From Hyphomicrobiales bacterium (GTDB lineage: Bacteria; Pseudomonadota; Alphaproteobacteria; Rhizobiales; Hyphomicrobiaceae): a stretch of DNA of 15,858 nt. The stretch spans positions 1 to 15,858 of the forward strand of contig JAFKKW010000205.1 of the NCBI GenBank assembly GCA_017304275.1, given 5' to 3'. Below the pieces are notes generated by a model. That model ran no database searches. It was not told where the DNA came from and was given only the letters and a program-made list of their open reading frames with translations. Numbering within the stretch: position 1 is the first letter of the stretch; each line of letters opens with the position of its first letter. A program made the translations under genes and the position numbers. This document shows positions 6,880 through 13,450 of the stretch, piece after piece.

Positions 6880-7896
6880 ATGGCTCAAAAGAACAAGACG
6901 CAGGTAAAGGCTCGGACGTCGAAGCCTGTCGCGTCCAAGACCGCTCCCCGGCCTTCCAAGACCAAAGTCGTTGCCAAAACGGGCACCAGCAAGGCCAGCA
7001 CCAAGAAGCCGGCGGCTGCGTCGCCAAGTCATGCCAAGAAGCCGATCTCTGTCAAGCCCGCCGTTGCCAAGGCGCCGGTCTCCAAGTCGCCTGTTGCCGT
7101 AAAGCCCGCCGCCAAGGCGTCCGAGGCCAAGAAGGCAGCCCCTGTGGCGAAGCCGGCCGCGCCCAAGGCATCGGTAGCCCCGACCGTACGCCCCGGCCAC
7201 GTCGCCGTGACCCCGGCCCGCGCCGCTGCGGCCCTGGCCAAGGGTGCTCAGAAGCTGACCGCACCCGTCCAGCCGTCGACGCCGAAGGACATCGCCGAGA
7301 AGACGGCCGCTGCACGTCAGATCATGGCGGCGCAGAAGAAGTCCGTGAGCCAGCGCCACGGCTTCAAGACCAACGAGTTCATCGTCTATCCGGCTCATGG
7401 CGTCGGCCGCATCGTCGGCATCGAGGAGCAGGAGATCGCCGGCATGTCGCTCGAGCTCTTTGTCATCACCTTCGACAAGGAGAAGCTGACGCTGCGCGTG
7501 CCGACCGGCAAGCTCGAGAGCGTTGGCATGCGTAAGCTCGCCGACGACGCCGTCGTCAAGAAGGCGATGGAAACGCTGAAGGGCCGCGCCCGCGTCAAGC
7601 GCACCATGTGGAGCCGTCGCGCGCAGGAGTACGTCGCGAAGATCAACTCCGGCGATCTCGTTTCGATTGCCGAGGTTGTGCGCGACCTCTATCGCTCCGA
7701 GGCCCAGCCCGAGCAGTCCTACTCCGAGCGTCAGCTCTACGAGGACGCGCTCGACCGCATGGCGCGTGAGATCGCGGCCGTCGAGAAGCTCGACGAGCGC
7801 GGCGCCGTTCAGCGCATCACCGACGTATTGTCGAAGAGCGCCCGTGGCCGTCGTCTGGCCGAAGGCGCCGACTCGGCCGACATGCGCGCCGCCTGA
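6880..7896 (+). CDS. carD: CarD/CdnL family transcriptional regulator with histone-H1-like N-terminal tail
   Basis: This 338-residue protein has two parts. Residues 1 to about 155 are rich in Lys, Ala, Pro, Ser and Thr with repeated AKKP-, KPAA- and SKPV-like units, resembling eukaryotic histone H1 tails. From about 163 (KTNEFIVYPAHGVGRIVGIE) a full CarD_CdnL_TRCF domain follows: the Tudor-like RNA-polymerase-binding module, then a helical DNA-binding part (RRAQEYVAKINSGDLVSIAE). CarD proteins bind the beta subunit of RNA polymerase and stabilise open promoter complexes, notably at rRNA promoters. ATG 6880 is preceded by GAGAG/GAGAAG; GTG 6856 in the same frame would add 8 residues. It is the last gene of the block, closed by a strong terminator. 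The tail makes it much longer than the CdnL core of about 160-170 residues. Confidence 0.94.
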   Translation: MAQKNKTQVKARTSKPVASKTAPRPSKTKVVAKTGTSKASTKKPAAASPSHAKKPISVKPAVAKAPVSKSPVAVKPAAKASEAKKAAPVAKPAAPKASVAPTVRPGHVAVTPARAAAALAKGAQKLTAPVQPSTPKDIAEKTAAARQIMAAQKKSVSQRHGFKTNEFIVYPAHGVGRIVGIEEQEIAGMSLELFVITFDKEKLTLRVPTGKLESVGMRKLADDAVVKKAMETLKGRARVKRTMWSRRAQEYVAKINSGDLVSIAEVVRDLYRSEAQPEQSYSERQLYEDALDRMAREIAAVEKLDERGAVQRITDVLSKSARGRRLAEGADSADMRAA

Positions 7897-7922
7897 GACG
7901 CGCAAACCGAAGCATGAAACGG

Positions 7923-7955
7923 AACACCCCGCTGAGCGATCAGCGGGGTGTTTTT
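7923..7955 (+). terminator. strong intrinsic terminator of carD
   Basis: A perfect 13-bp stem (7923-7935 with 7940-7952) is closed by a GCGA tetraloop (GNRA type) and runs directly into five Ts (7951-7955). It lies 27 nt after the carD stop and is the clearest terminator in the window. Confidence 0.95.
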
Positions 7956-8065
7956 CATTTTGCGCGATCTGCACGAGGCGAGCCGGCAGCAAAACCTGCG
8001 ACGTATCTGGCTCCGCCCTTCGCCGGACGGACGGTAAGGCGGGCAGCCGGCCGACACGCAAATGA

Positions 8066-8092
8066 CGTCATCCCGGCTGAGGCCGGGATCCA
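8066..8092. repeat. REP-type interspersed palindrome
   Basis: TCCCGGCT (8071-8078) and GGCCGGGA (8081-8088) form an 8-bp stem with one G-T pair, flanked by CGTCA and TCCAG. This is the common proteobacterial repeat that translates as VIPAEAGIQ in one frame. It is intergenic, between the carD terminator and the 3' end of the minus-strand SNase gene. Family membership is from recognition, not a search. Confidence 0.7.
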
Positions 8093-8149
8093 GACACGTC
8101 GCCGCATCGCCTCCGGTCGCCTCATCGTCACCGACAGCACCGCTGCGCG

Positions 8150-9043
8150 TTACGGCTGCGAAGCCTCGCTCGCCCCATCCAGCACCTCGATCTCGTCGAG
8201 CGACCCGAGCACGATCATCGGCCCGTTACGCCGCTCGATCCAGCCGCGCACGCGAACCCGTCGTCCCGCGAGCGCCTCGACACGCGCCGCGCCGTCGGCA
8301 AGACGCTTGACCGCCGCCGTTGCGAGGCTCGCCGTGAAGTCGCGCCGCCAGTCGGCCCCGAAGTTGACGTAGGTCATCGTCTGCGCTCGCGTGACCTGTG
8401 CCACGCGTCCCTCGACGACGACGAAACGCCCGGCCTGCTTCAACAGCGCATCGACCTCGTCGGCGGACCGCACGCGATAGGATGCACGCTGCCACAGCCC
8501 GCGTCTCCCCGTCCGCGCGCTCTCCTCGGCCGTAAGCAGCGCCGCGAGACAGGCCGTGTTGCCCGGCAAGGTGTACGCACGCGCATGGCCCGCAACGATC
8601 AACTGCTCCTGCAGCCAGAGTTCGGACCCGCCATCGCTGACGAAGGCTTGCGCCAGGAGACGTCCGTAGCGATCGCGCCGTCGCCCCTCCGTGCGCAGCG
8701 TGACGGTACGATCTTGAACCAGCCCCTGCAGTGCGCGCATCGCATCGCGCGCGGGCGACCCCTCATCCGCTGCGGCGGGAAGCACATCCGGCTTGGGCGC
8801 GAGTGCGCCGATCAGCCGGACCTCCTGGCCGTCGTCGAGCAGCAGGGTCTCGCCGTCGATGACGCGCGCGACCGCGTGTGATGGCCCAGGTTGAAGTGCG
8901 CAGGGCTCTGCGGAGGCGGCCGCGGCGAGATGCCCGCAGAGAACCGCAGCTCCGAGAAGACGCACAGCCGCAAGCAATGCTTCGTCCATGATCCACACGC
9001 GCGACGAGGCCTCGAGCATGTCACGCCGCGCAGAGCGGGTCAT
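8150..9043 (-). CDS. exported SNase-like (thermonuclease-fold) protein with altered active site
   Basis: This 297-residue protein has a hydrophobic Ala/Leu segment (about 22-45, ending AAAASAEP) that reads as a signal peptide or anchor. An SNase-like OB-fold domain follows: RVIDGETLLLDDG (60-72), VRLIGALAPK (75-84) and RRDRYGRLLAQAFV (122-135). In staphylococcal nuclease the corresponding residues are Asp21, Arg35, Asp40, Glu43 and Arg87. Here they read Glu65, Arg76, Leu81, Lys84 and Arg128, so a calcium ligand and the general base appear to be lost. A C-terminal beta-rich domain (about 190-290, VVVEGRVAQVTRAQ onward) looks like a second OB-fold. ATG 9043 starts 4 nt after the stop of the RTX-type gene, so the two are probably cotranscribed; ATG 8989 is an alternative start. 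The fold is clear and nuclease activity is doubtful. Confidence 0.8.
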   Translation of the reverse strand: MTRSARRDMLEASSRVWIMDEALLAAVRLLGAAVLCGHLAAAASAEPCALQPGPSHAVARVIDGETLLLDDGQEVRLIGALAPKPDVLPAAADEGSPARDAMRALQGLVQDRTVTLRTEGRRRDRYGRLLAQAFVSDGGSELWLQEQLIVAGHARAYTLPGNTACLAALLTAEESARTGRRGLWQRASYRVRSADEVDALLKQAGRFVVVEGRVAQVTRAQTMTYVNFGADWRRDFTASLATAAVKRLADGAARVEALAGRRVRVRGWIERRNGPMIVLGSLDEIEVLDGASEASQP

Positions 9044-9047
9044 CTGC

Positions 9048-10157
9048 CTATCCGCCCGCCATGAGGTCGAACGTCGAGAGCGGGACGGCACCGAGAAGAT
9101 CGGGGGCCGGAAGCTCTGAAGGGATGTCGAGATCGAAAAGGCCGGACAGCGGAAACGCGTCAAACGAGGGATCGCACGCGATTTCGGAGGTCAGGAGCCG
9201 CTGCAGGTTCGAGGACTGTGCGGGCGATGCGGAGGGGACGTCGACGGAGGGCATCAGCCCGACGCCGCTTCCAACGCTGACGCGGTCGCGCGCCCTGTCC
9301 CACTGGATCTCCTCGATCGAGAAGAGATAATCCCGGCCGCCGTCGTGGGTGACGACGAAATCCGGCTGCAGGTGCGGAATGCCCGGCGGCAAGGCCTCGA
9401 TGCGGATATCGCCGGCACCCGAATAATCGACCGTATCGTACCCATCGTCCGCATAGGCGAGCCCAGGCTGGCCGCCATGCAGGATGTTGACGCCGCGGGA
9501 CCAGCGCAAGGTGTCGTTGCCCGGCCCGCCGTAGAGCTTGTCGATGGACGCCGCCGCATCGCTGCCGATCAGCGTATCGTCGCCCGCGCCGCCGGCGAGC
9601 GTCGTGAAGTCTTCCGCAATCTTGAGCGTGTCGTCGCCGGACGTTCCAAGCAGCGTCGCAAGCCCGGGCGAGAGGCGAAGGCCGGCGGGCAGCGCGTCGG
9701 CAACGGAACGGCCTGCGTGATGCAGCAGCGAGGCGACCAGCGAGGACGAGTTGATCGTCGGCAGCGGCGAGCCGGGAAGCGATATCGGGATGTAGGGAAA
9801 CCCCTGCCCGTCGATGTCGGCGGCGAACGACACCAGCGTCGCCCAGAGCGAGATCGCGTCGCTCCCCTCGGCGATATCGTGCGCGCCGCGGCTCTCCCGC
9901 GTGCCGATCTTCACCTCGAGATCCGGGCCGCCGAGACCGCCATTGGCGTCCGACAGCGTCGTTCCCCCTTGCCAGCCCTCGACGGCCAGGCGGGTCTCCG
10001 GTCCATGCTGCTCGCGAACGCCCTCGATCACGAACCAGTCGTCCTGCCGATCCGCCCGCGCCATGAGACTTTGGAAAACGATCTGCAGGTGATCGAATCC
10101 CAGCCGTCCAAGCCCGAAAAGTTGCACAGGCAGTCGTTCCACGCTGACGGACGGCAC
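9048..10157 (-). CDS. RTX-type calcium-binding repeat protein
   Basis: This 369-residue protein uses a GTG start at 10155-10157, preceded on the minus strand by AGGGAG with 7 nt spacing; the frame stays open to 10313, but the sequence upstream of the GTG looks random. Near residues 168-220 there are three glycine/aspartate nonapeptide-like units, GTSGDDTL, GGAGDDTLIG and GGPGNDTLRW, matching the RTX motif GGxGxDxLx that forms a calcium-binding beta-roll. No classical signal peptide is seen, which fits type I secretion (C-terminal signal, no cleavage), but no transporter gene lies in the window. Residues 1-165 (GRLGFDHLQIVFQS, GGLGGPDLEVKIG) and the Pro/Ser-rich C-terminus are not recognised. 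It is followed within 4 nt by the SNase-like gene. Only three repeats are present, far fewer than in RTX toxins. Confidence 0.75.
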   Translation of the reverse strand: MPSVSVERLPVQLFGLGRLGFDHLQIVFQSLMARADRQDDWFVIEGVREQHGPETRLAVEGWQGGTTLSDANGGLGGPDLEVKIGTRESRGAHDIAEGSDAISLWATLVSFAADIDGQGFPYIPISLPGSPLPTINSSSLVASLLHHAGRSVADALPAGLRLSPGLATLLGTSGDDTLKIAEDFTTLAGGAGDDTLIGSDAAASIDKLYGGPGNDTLRWSRGVNILHGGQPGLAYADDGYDTVDYSGAGDIRIEALPPGIPHLQPDFVVTHDGGRDYLFSIEEIQWDRARDRVSVGSGVGLMPSVDVPSASPAQSSNLQRLLTSEIACDPSFDAFPLSGLFDLDIPSELPAPDLLGAVPLSTFDLMAGG

Positions 10158-10347
10158 GGGGCAACTCCCTAAAAGCGAGATCCTCCGCTCCAGAATAACA
10201 ACCAAAGATTGAATAACTGTAGAATTACCCGCAAAGTATATGGCCGCAGACATCCCCTCCGTACACCCTTTCCAACCTGCTAAGATCCGGGCAATACTGC
10301 CCGAAAAACGCAACGCCGAAATCGGTTAGGGAAGGGGAGACGACAAG
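10158..10347. promoter_or_regulatory. divergent promoter region between RTX-type and membrane-protein genes
   Basis: A 190-base region, AT-rich around 10190-10245, serves both divergent genes. A perfect 6-bp dyad CGGGCA-ATAC-TGCCCG lies at 10288-10303, 45 nt before the plus-strand start; it may be an operator or a leader hairpin. No -35/-10 pair was convincing. Confidence 0.45.
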
Positions 10348-10788
10348 ATGGGAAATCTTTTCAAGAGCTTGGTGTTGGGCTTCATCGCGGGCGCGATTGC
10401 CTACCTGGTCGTGCATGAGGCCGTGAGCCTCTGGCTGCTCAACAACGGCTACACGACACGCGTGCCCTGGTCGACCGAGCCGTCCTTGATCACCGGCTCA
10501 CCGCAGATCGTCGTCGACGCCGCGTGGGGCGGCCTCTGGGGCGCGATTTTCGGGTTGATCCTGGGCGCCGTGCCGAGGGGGTCAATGACGCTGCGCGGCG
10601 CGATCCTCGGCCTCATCGGTACGGCCGTGATCGGCACCCTGGTGGCGCTTCCGCTGATCCGCGGCGAGCAGCCGTTCGCAACCGTCGACGTCAACGCGCT
10701 TTGGCCGGTGCTGGTGCTCGGAACCGTCTTCGGCGCCGCCACCGCCTGGATTTACGGCTTCCTCACGTCGGGCTGCCGACTGCCCTGA
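10348..10788 (+). CDS. small integral membrane protein of unknown function
   Basis: This 146-residue protein has four likely membrane helices, at about 5-30 (LVLGFIAGAIAYLVVHEAV), 56-76 (DAAWGGLWGAIFGLILGAV), 82-103 (LRGAILGLIGTAVIGTLVALP) and 116-141 (ALWPVLVLGTVFGAATAWIYG). The pattern of glycine-rich paired helices is seen in several uncharacterised Rhizobiales membrane proteins, and I do not recognise a named family. ATG 10348 is preceded by AGGGGAG with 8 nt spacing, so the start is secure. It stands alone between the divergent RTX-type gene and the convergent ppk2, with a terminator hairpin at 10840-10867. No function is claimed. Confidence 0.82.
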   Translation: MGNLFKSLVLGFIAGAIAYLVVHEAVSLWLLNNGYTTRVPWSTEPSLITGSPQIVVDAAWGGLWGAIFGLILGAVPRGSMTLRGAILGLIGTAVIGTLVALPLIRGEQPFATVDVNALWPVLVLGTVFGAATAWIYGFLTSGCRLP

Positions 10789-10838
10789 TCGGTGGGGCGA
10801 GGCGCCTCGCGCCGACGGACGTCTCACGTGAATCGTTT

Positions 10839-10875
10839 CCCGGCCGCATCCTCCGAGATGCGGCCGGTCCGTTTT
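10839..10875 (+). terminator. hairpin terminator between the membrane-protein gene and ppk2
   Basis: CCGGCCGCAT (10840-10849) and ATGCGGCCGG (10858-10867) form a perfect 10-bp stem with an 8-nt loop. In the plus direction it is followed by TCCGTTTT, and in the minus direction by non-T-rich sequence. It therefore suits the plus-strand gene best but may also stop ppk2 transcripts, since ppk2 ends at 10875. Confidence 0.75.
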
Positions 10876-11792
10876 CAGCTCTTGGCGCCGATGCGCGCCA
10901 GATAATCCGCACCCGACATCGTGAGCTTGGGATCGATGGACCCGATCGCCGTCGCATCCTTGCCCGCATAGTCGAGCGCCGACAGGATCACGCGCATCGC
11001 TTCGAGACGCGCACGCCGCTGGTCGTTGGCATTGATCACGGTCCACGGGCTCGAGGCCGTGTGCGTGAAGCGCAGCATGTCCGCTTCCGCTCGCGAATAA
11101 TCGTCGTACTTGCCGATCGCGGCGAGATCGATTTCCGTGACCTTCCACTGCTTGAACGGGTCATGGCGGCGCTCATGGAAGCGCTTGAGCTGCATCTCGC
11201 GGCCGACCGTCAGATAGATCTTGAAGAAGCGGATGCCGTCGCGCACGAGCAGCGCTTCGAATTCGGGTGCGTCTCGCAGAAAGCGCGCGGTCTCCTCTTC
11301 GCTGCAAAATCCCATCACGCGCTCAACGCCTGCGCGATTGTACCAGCTACGATCGAACAGAACGATGTCGCCCTTCGTCGGCAGGTGGGCGATGTAACGC
11401 TGGAAGTACCACTGCCCGCGCTCGGCCTCTGTCGGTTTCGAAAGCGCCACCGAGCGGGAGTGGCGCGGATTGATGCGCTCGAGGATGCGCGAGATGCAGC
11501 CGCCCTTCCCGGACGTGTCGCGCCCCTCGAAGAGCACGACGATCCGCTCCCCCGCCGTCTCCACGTGGGCCTGCAACTTGATCAGCTCGAGTTGTAGCTG
11601 CTGGAGCTGCTCTTCGTAGGGCGCGCGCTTGAGCTTCTTGTCATAGGGATAGCCGCCGGACCCGAGCGCCCTGGCCTCGATCTCGGAAGGGAATTCCGGG
11701 TTGTCGAGATCGAAATCCGGGTAGTCCGGCCCGGTCTGCGGCACCCCGTTTTTGGGGTTTTCCGGCGCTTTCTCGGTCTTTCCCTTGCCCAT
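10875..11792 (-). CDS. ppk2: polyphosphate kinase 2 (PPK2)
   Basis: PPK2 transfers phosphate between polyphosphate and nucleotides (class I enzymes mostly make GTP or ATP from the diphosphates and polyP). The 305-residue protein has a charged, probably disordered first 50 residues and then the PPK2 core: Walker A GRDTSGKGG at 90-98 (Asp92, Lys96), the region SKPTEAERGQWYFQRYIAHLP, and Walker B LFDRSWYNRAGVE with Asp147. The sequence fits the single-domain class I type; the usual Ala-Ala in GRDAAGKGG is Thr-Ser here. I chose ATG 11790-11792 because GAGG lies about 7 nt upstream; the frame remains open to 11846 without support. It is divergent from the PhoR-like kinase gene, which suggests joint control by phosphate status (inference). 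Confidence 0.94.
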   Translation of the reverse strand: MGKGKTEKAPENPKNGVPQTGPDYPDFDLDNPEFPSEIEARALGSGGYPYDKKLKRAPYEEQLQQLQLELIKLQAHVETAGERIVVLFEGRDTSGKGGCISRILERINPRHSRSVALSKPTEAERGQWYFQRYIAHLPTKGDIVLFDRSWYNRAGVERVMGFCSEEETARFLRDAPEFEALLVRDGIRFFKIYLTVGREMQLKRFHERRHDPFKQWKVTEIDLAAIGKYDDYSRAEADMLRFTHTASSPWTVINANDQRRARLEAMRVILSALDYAGKDATAIGSIDPKLTMSGADYLARIGAKS

Positions 11793-11839
11793 CGTCAACC
11801 TCGATCGTCGTTTTGGTTTCGGTGCCCAGCCCCGATGAA

Positions 11840-11857
11840 CTGTCACACAAGTGTTGT
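11840..11857 (+). promoter_or_regulatory. degenerate candidate Pho box between ppk2 and the PhoR-like gene
   Basis: CTGTCAC, then ACAA, then GTGTTGT has the geometry of a PhoB site (two 7-bp CTGTCAT-like repeats 4 nt apart). The first repeat matches 6/7 and the second only about 3/7. It lies in the 152-base divergent promoter region of two phosphate-theme genes, which is the main reason to record it. Confidence 0.22.
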
Positions 11858-11944
11858 TTATCGGGAAGTCGGATCAGGCCGCAGCAAGCCGGGGAGACGT
11901 GCGCTTGAAAACGATGAGTCCGAAATGGCTTCTCCCGGTGCGCC

Positions 11945-13363
11945 GTGAGAGTTGAGGGTATGACGCAGATCGAGGCAATATGGGGACCCATGACGGACCC
12001 CCCGCGGCTCGCCCGCTCTCTGTCTGCGAACCGACCGTTGGTCGAGCGTGGTTTGGCGGCCCTCCGCAGGACCGGTCGTCGGCTGCGCGCCCGTGGGCGT
12101 GCACTCGCGCTGGTCGCGGTCCTGTTCGCCGTGCTGTCGCTCGCCGGAGGCCTCGGGGGATGGCTCGCCCTCGGCGGCTTCCTCGCGATGAGCATGGTTG
12201 TCGTGGCGGGCGGACCGGACGATGCCGAAGGCGCGGACGAGCGACCCGGCGTGGGGGAGTCGTCGGAGCGCCCGCGGCGTGGACCCGGCGCCGAGCGCGA
12301 GCGGGACAGCTGGCGCATGCTGCTCGACGCCGTGCCCGACGCCGCCGTCGCACTCGATCACAATTTCAACGTCATGCACTTCAATGCGAGGCTCGTGGAT
12401 CTGTTTCCGAAGGTCCGCGCCGGTCAGCCGCTGAGTCAGCTCTCGCGCAATCCGGAGCTCAACGACGCGGTGGAGAAAGCCGTGACCTCCAACGGCGAGG
12501 TGGTCGTCGATCTCTTCGAGCGCGTTCCCGTGGAGCGGCGCCTCTCCGCCACCGTGTCTCGGCTCGGCGGACGCGAGATCCGGCGCGGCCTTCCGTTTCT
12601 CATCGTCTCGTTCCGCGATCTCACGGAGCAGGACCGGCTGGCGCAGATGCGCGCCGACTTCATCGCCAACGCCAGCCCCGCGCTGAGGACGCCGCTCGCC
12701 TCCCTGCGCGGGTTCGTCGAGACGCTGCAGGGCCCCGCGCGCGATGATCCCGAGGCGCGCGCAAGATTCCTCGACATCATGGCGAGCCAGGCGACGCGCA
12801 TGACGCGCCTGATCGACGACATGCTGTCGTTGAGCCGCGTCGAGACGCGCGTCCATCTCCCGCCGCGCGGCATCGTCGATCTGAACGAGGTGGCGTCCTA
12901 TGTCGCTCAGGCGCTCGAGCCGATCGGCACCGCGTCGAAGATCAAGATCGCCGTCACCAAGGGCGATAGCCCGATCCGTATCCGCGGCGATCGCGACGAG
13001 ATCGTGCAGGTGCTGCAGAACCTCGTGCACAACGCCATCAAGTACGGCCGCGAGGGCGGTCATATCGAGATCGGCGTGTCGCGGGTTCTCGACGGATCGC
13101 CGCCCCAGCAGCGGGCGTTGGTCGCCATCGCCGACGACGGACCGGGGATCGCGCCAGAGCATCTGCCGCGCCTCACGGAGCGGTTCTACCGGGCCAACGC
13201 CGCGGCGAGTCACGAGAAGGGCGGTACGGGCTTGGGCCTCGCCATCGTCAAGCACATCGTCATTCGCCACCGCGGCGAGCTCAGGATCTCGAGCGTCGTC
13301 GGCAAAGGCTCGACCTTCTCGATCCTCTTCGACGAGCTCGGCGGCGGAACGTCGCGTACGTAG
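11945..13363 (+). CDS. PhoR-type membrane histidine-kinase homologue lacking the phosphoacceptor histidine
   Basis: Counting from GTG 11945, the protein has 472 residues. A basic N-terminus precedes a membrane hairpin (about 53-88). A PAS-like domain (about 122-220, WRMLLDAVPDAAVALDHNF) and the HisKA/HATPase core follow, as in alphaproteobacterial PhoR, the sensor for PhoB. The ATP-binding boxes are intact: N-box QNLVHNAIKYG (358-368), G1 DDGPGI (397-402), F-box near ERFYR, G2 GGTGLG (426-431). The H-box, normally ASHELRTPL, reads ASPALRTPL: Pro245 (CCC, 12677-12679) stands where the phosphorylated His should be, and Ala246 replaces the Glu. Neither phoB nor pst genes follow it here. The start is uncertain: ATG 11960 and ATG 11990 are alternatives, none with an ideal ribosome-binding site. 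It is either a degenerate or pseudokinase sensor, or a sequence error at two bases. Confidence 0.88.
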   Translation: MRVEGMTQIEAIWGPMTDPPRLARSLSANRPLVERGLAALRRTGRRLRARGRALALVAVLFAVLSLAGGLGGWLALGGFLAMSMVVVAGGPDDAEGADERPGVGESSERPRRGPGAERERDSWRMLLDAVPDAAVALDHNFNVMHFNARLVDLFPKVRAGQPLSQLSRNPELNDAVEKAVTSNGEVVVDLFERVPVERRLSATVSRLGGREIRRGLPFLIVSFRDLTEQDRLAQMRADFIANASPALRTPLASLRGFVETLQGPARDDPEARARFLDIMASQATRMTRLIDDMLSLSRVETRVHLPPRGIVDLNEVASYVAQALEPIGTASKIKIAVTKGDSPIRIRGDRDEIVQVLQNLVHNAIKYGREGGHIEIGVSRVLDGSPPQQRALVAIADDGPGIAPEHLPRLTERFYRANAAASHEKGGTGLGLAIVKHIVIRHRGELRISSVVGKGSTFSILFDELGGGTSRT

Positions 13364-13371
13364 CCCCGCAC

Positions 13372-13440
13372 GAGGCACGTGACTTCCGCTCCTGACCCGT
13401 TGCGGACATTAACCGCACGGCTGTGGGAGGTCGCTGAGCT
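13372..13440. repeat. possible remnant of an interspersed rhizobial repeat
   Basis: The stretch CTTCCGCTCCTGACCCG-TTGCGGACATTAA (13382-13412) resembles short repeats seen many times in Bradyrhizobium-like genomes, which contain 'CGCTxxTGACCCxxTGCGGACATT'. It lies exactly between the PhoR-like gene and the more variable right-hand region. The call rests on recollection of the pattern only. Confidence 0.3.
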
Positions 13441-13450
13441 CTGCATATCC

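Noticed and set aside
6880..7345. Repetitive lysine/alanine coding region as a tandem DNA repeat or CRISPR-like array
   Set aside because: The repetition is at protein level with varied codons; there are no regular direct repeats or spacers.
6694..8061. A 455-codon minus-strand open frame over carD
   Set aside because: It runs across the carD terminator and consists of Gly/Leu/Arg-rich shadow sequence opposite the CarD lysine tail.
9500..9660. RTX repeats as evidence of a haemolysin or toxin
   Set aside because: Only three units are present, and no toxin domain, activating acyltransferase or type I secretion gene is seen.
10158..10313. N-terminal extension of the RTX-type protein to 10313
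   Set aside because: GTG 10157 has an AGGGAG ribosome-binding site at 7 nt; the extension covers AT-rich promoter-like DNA.
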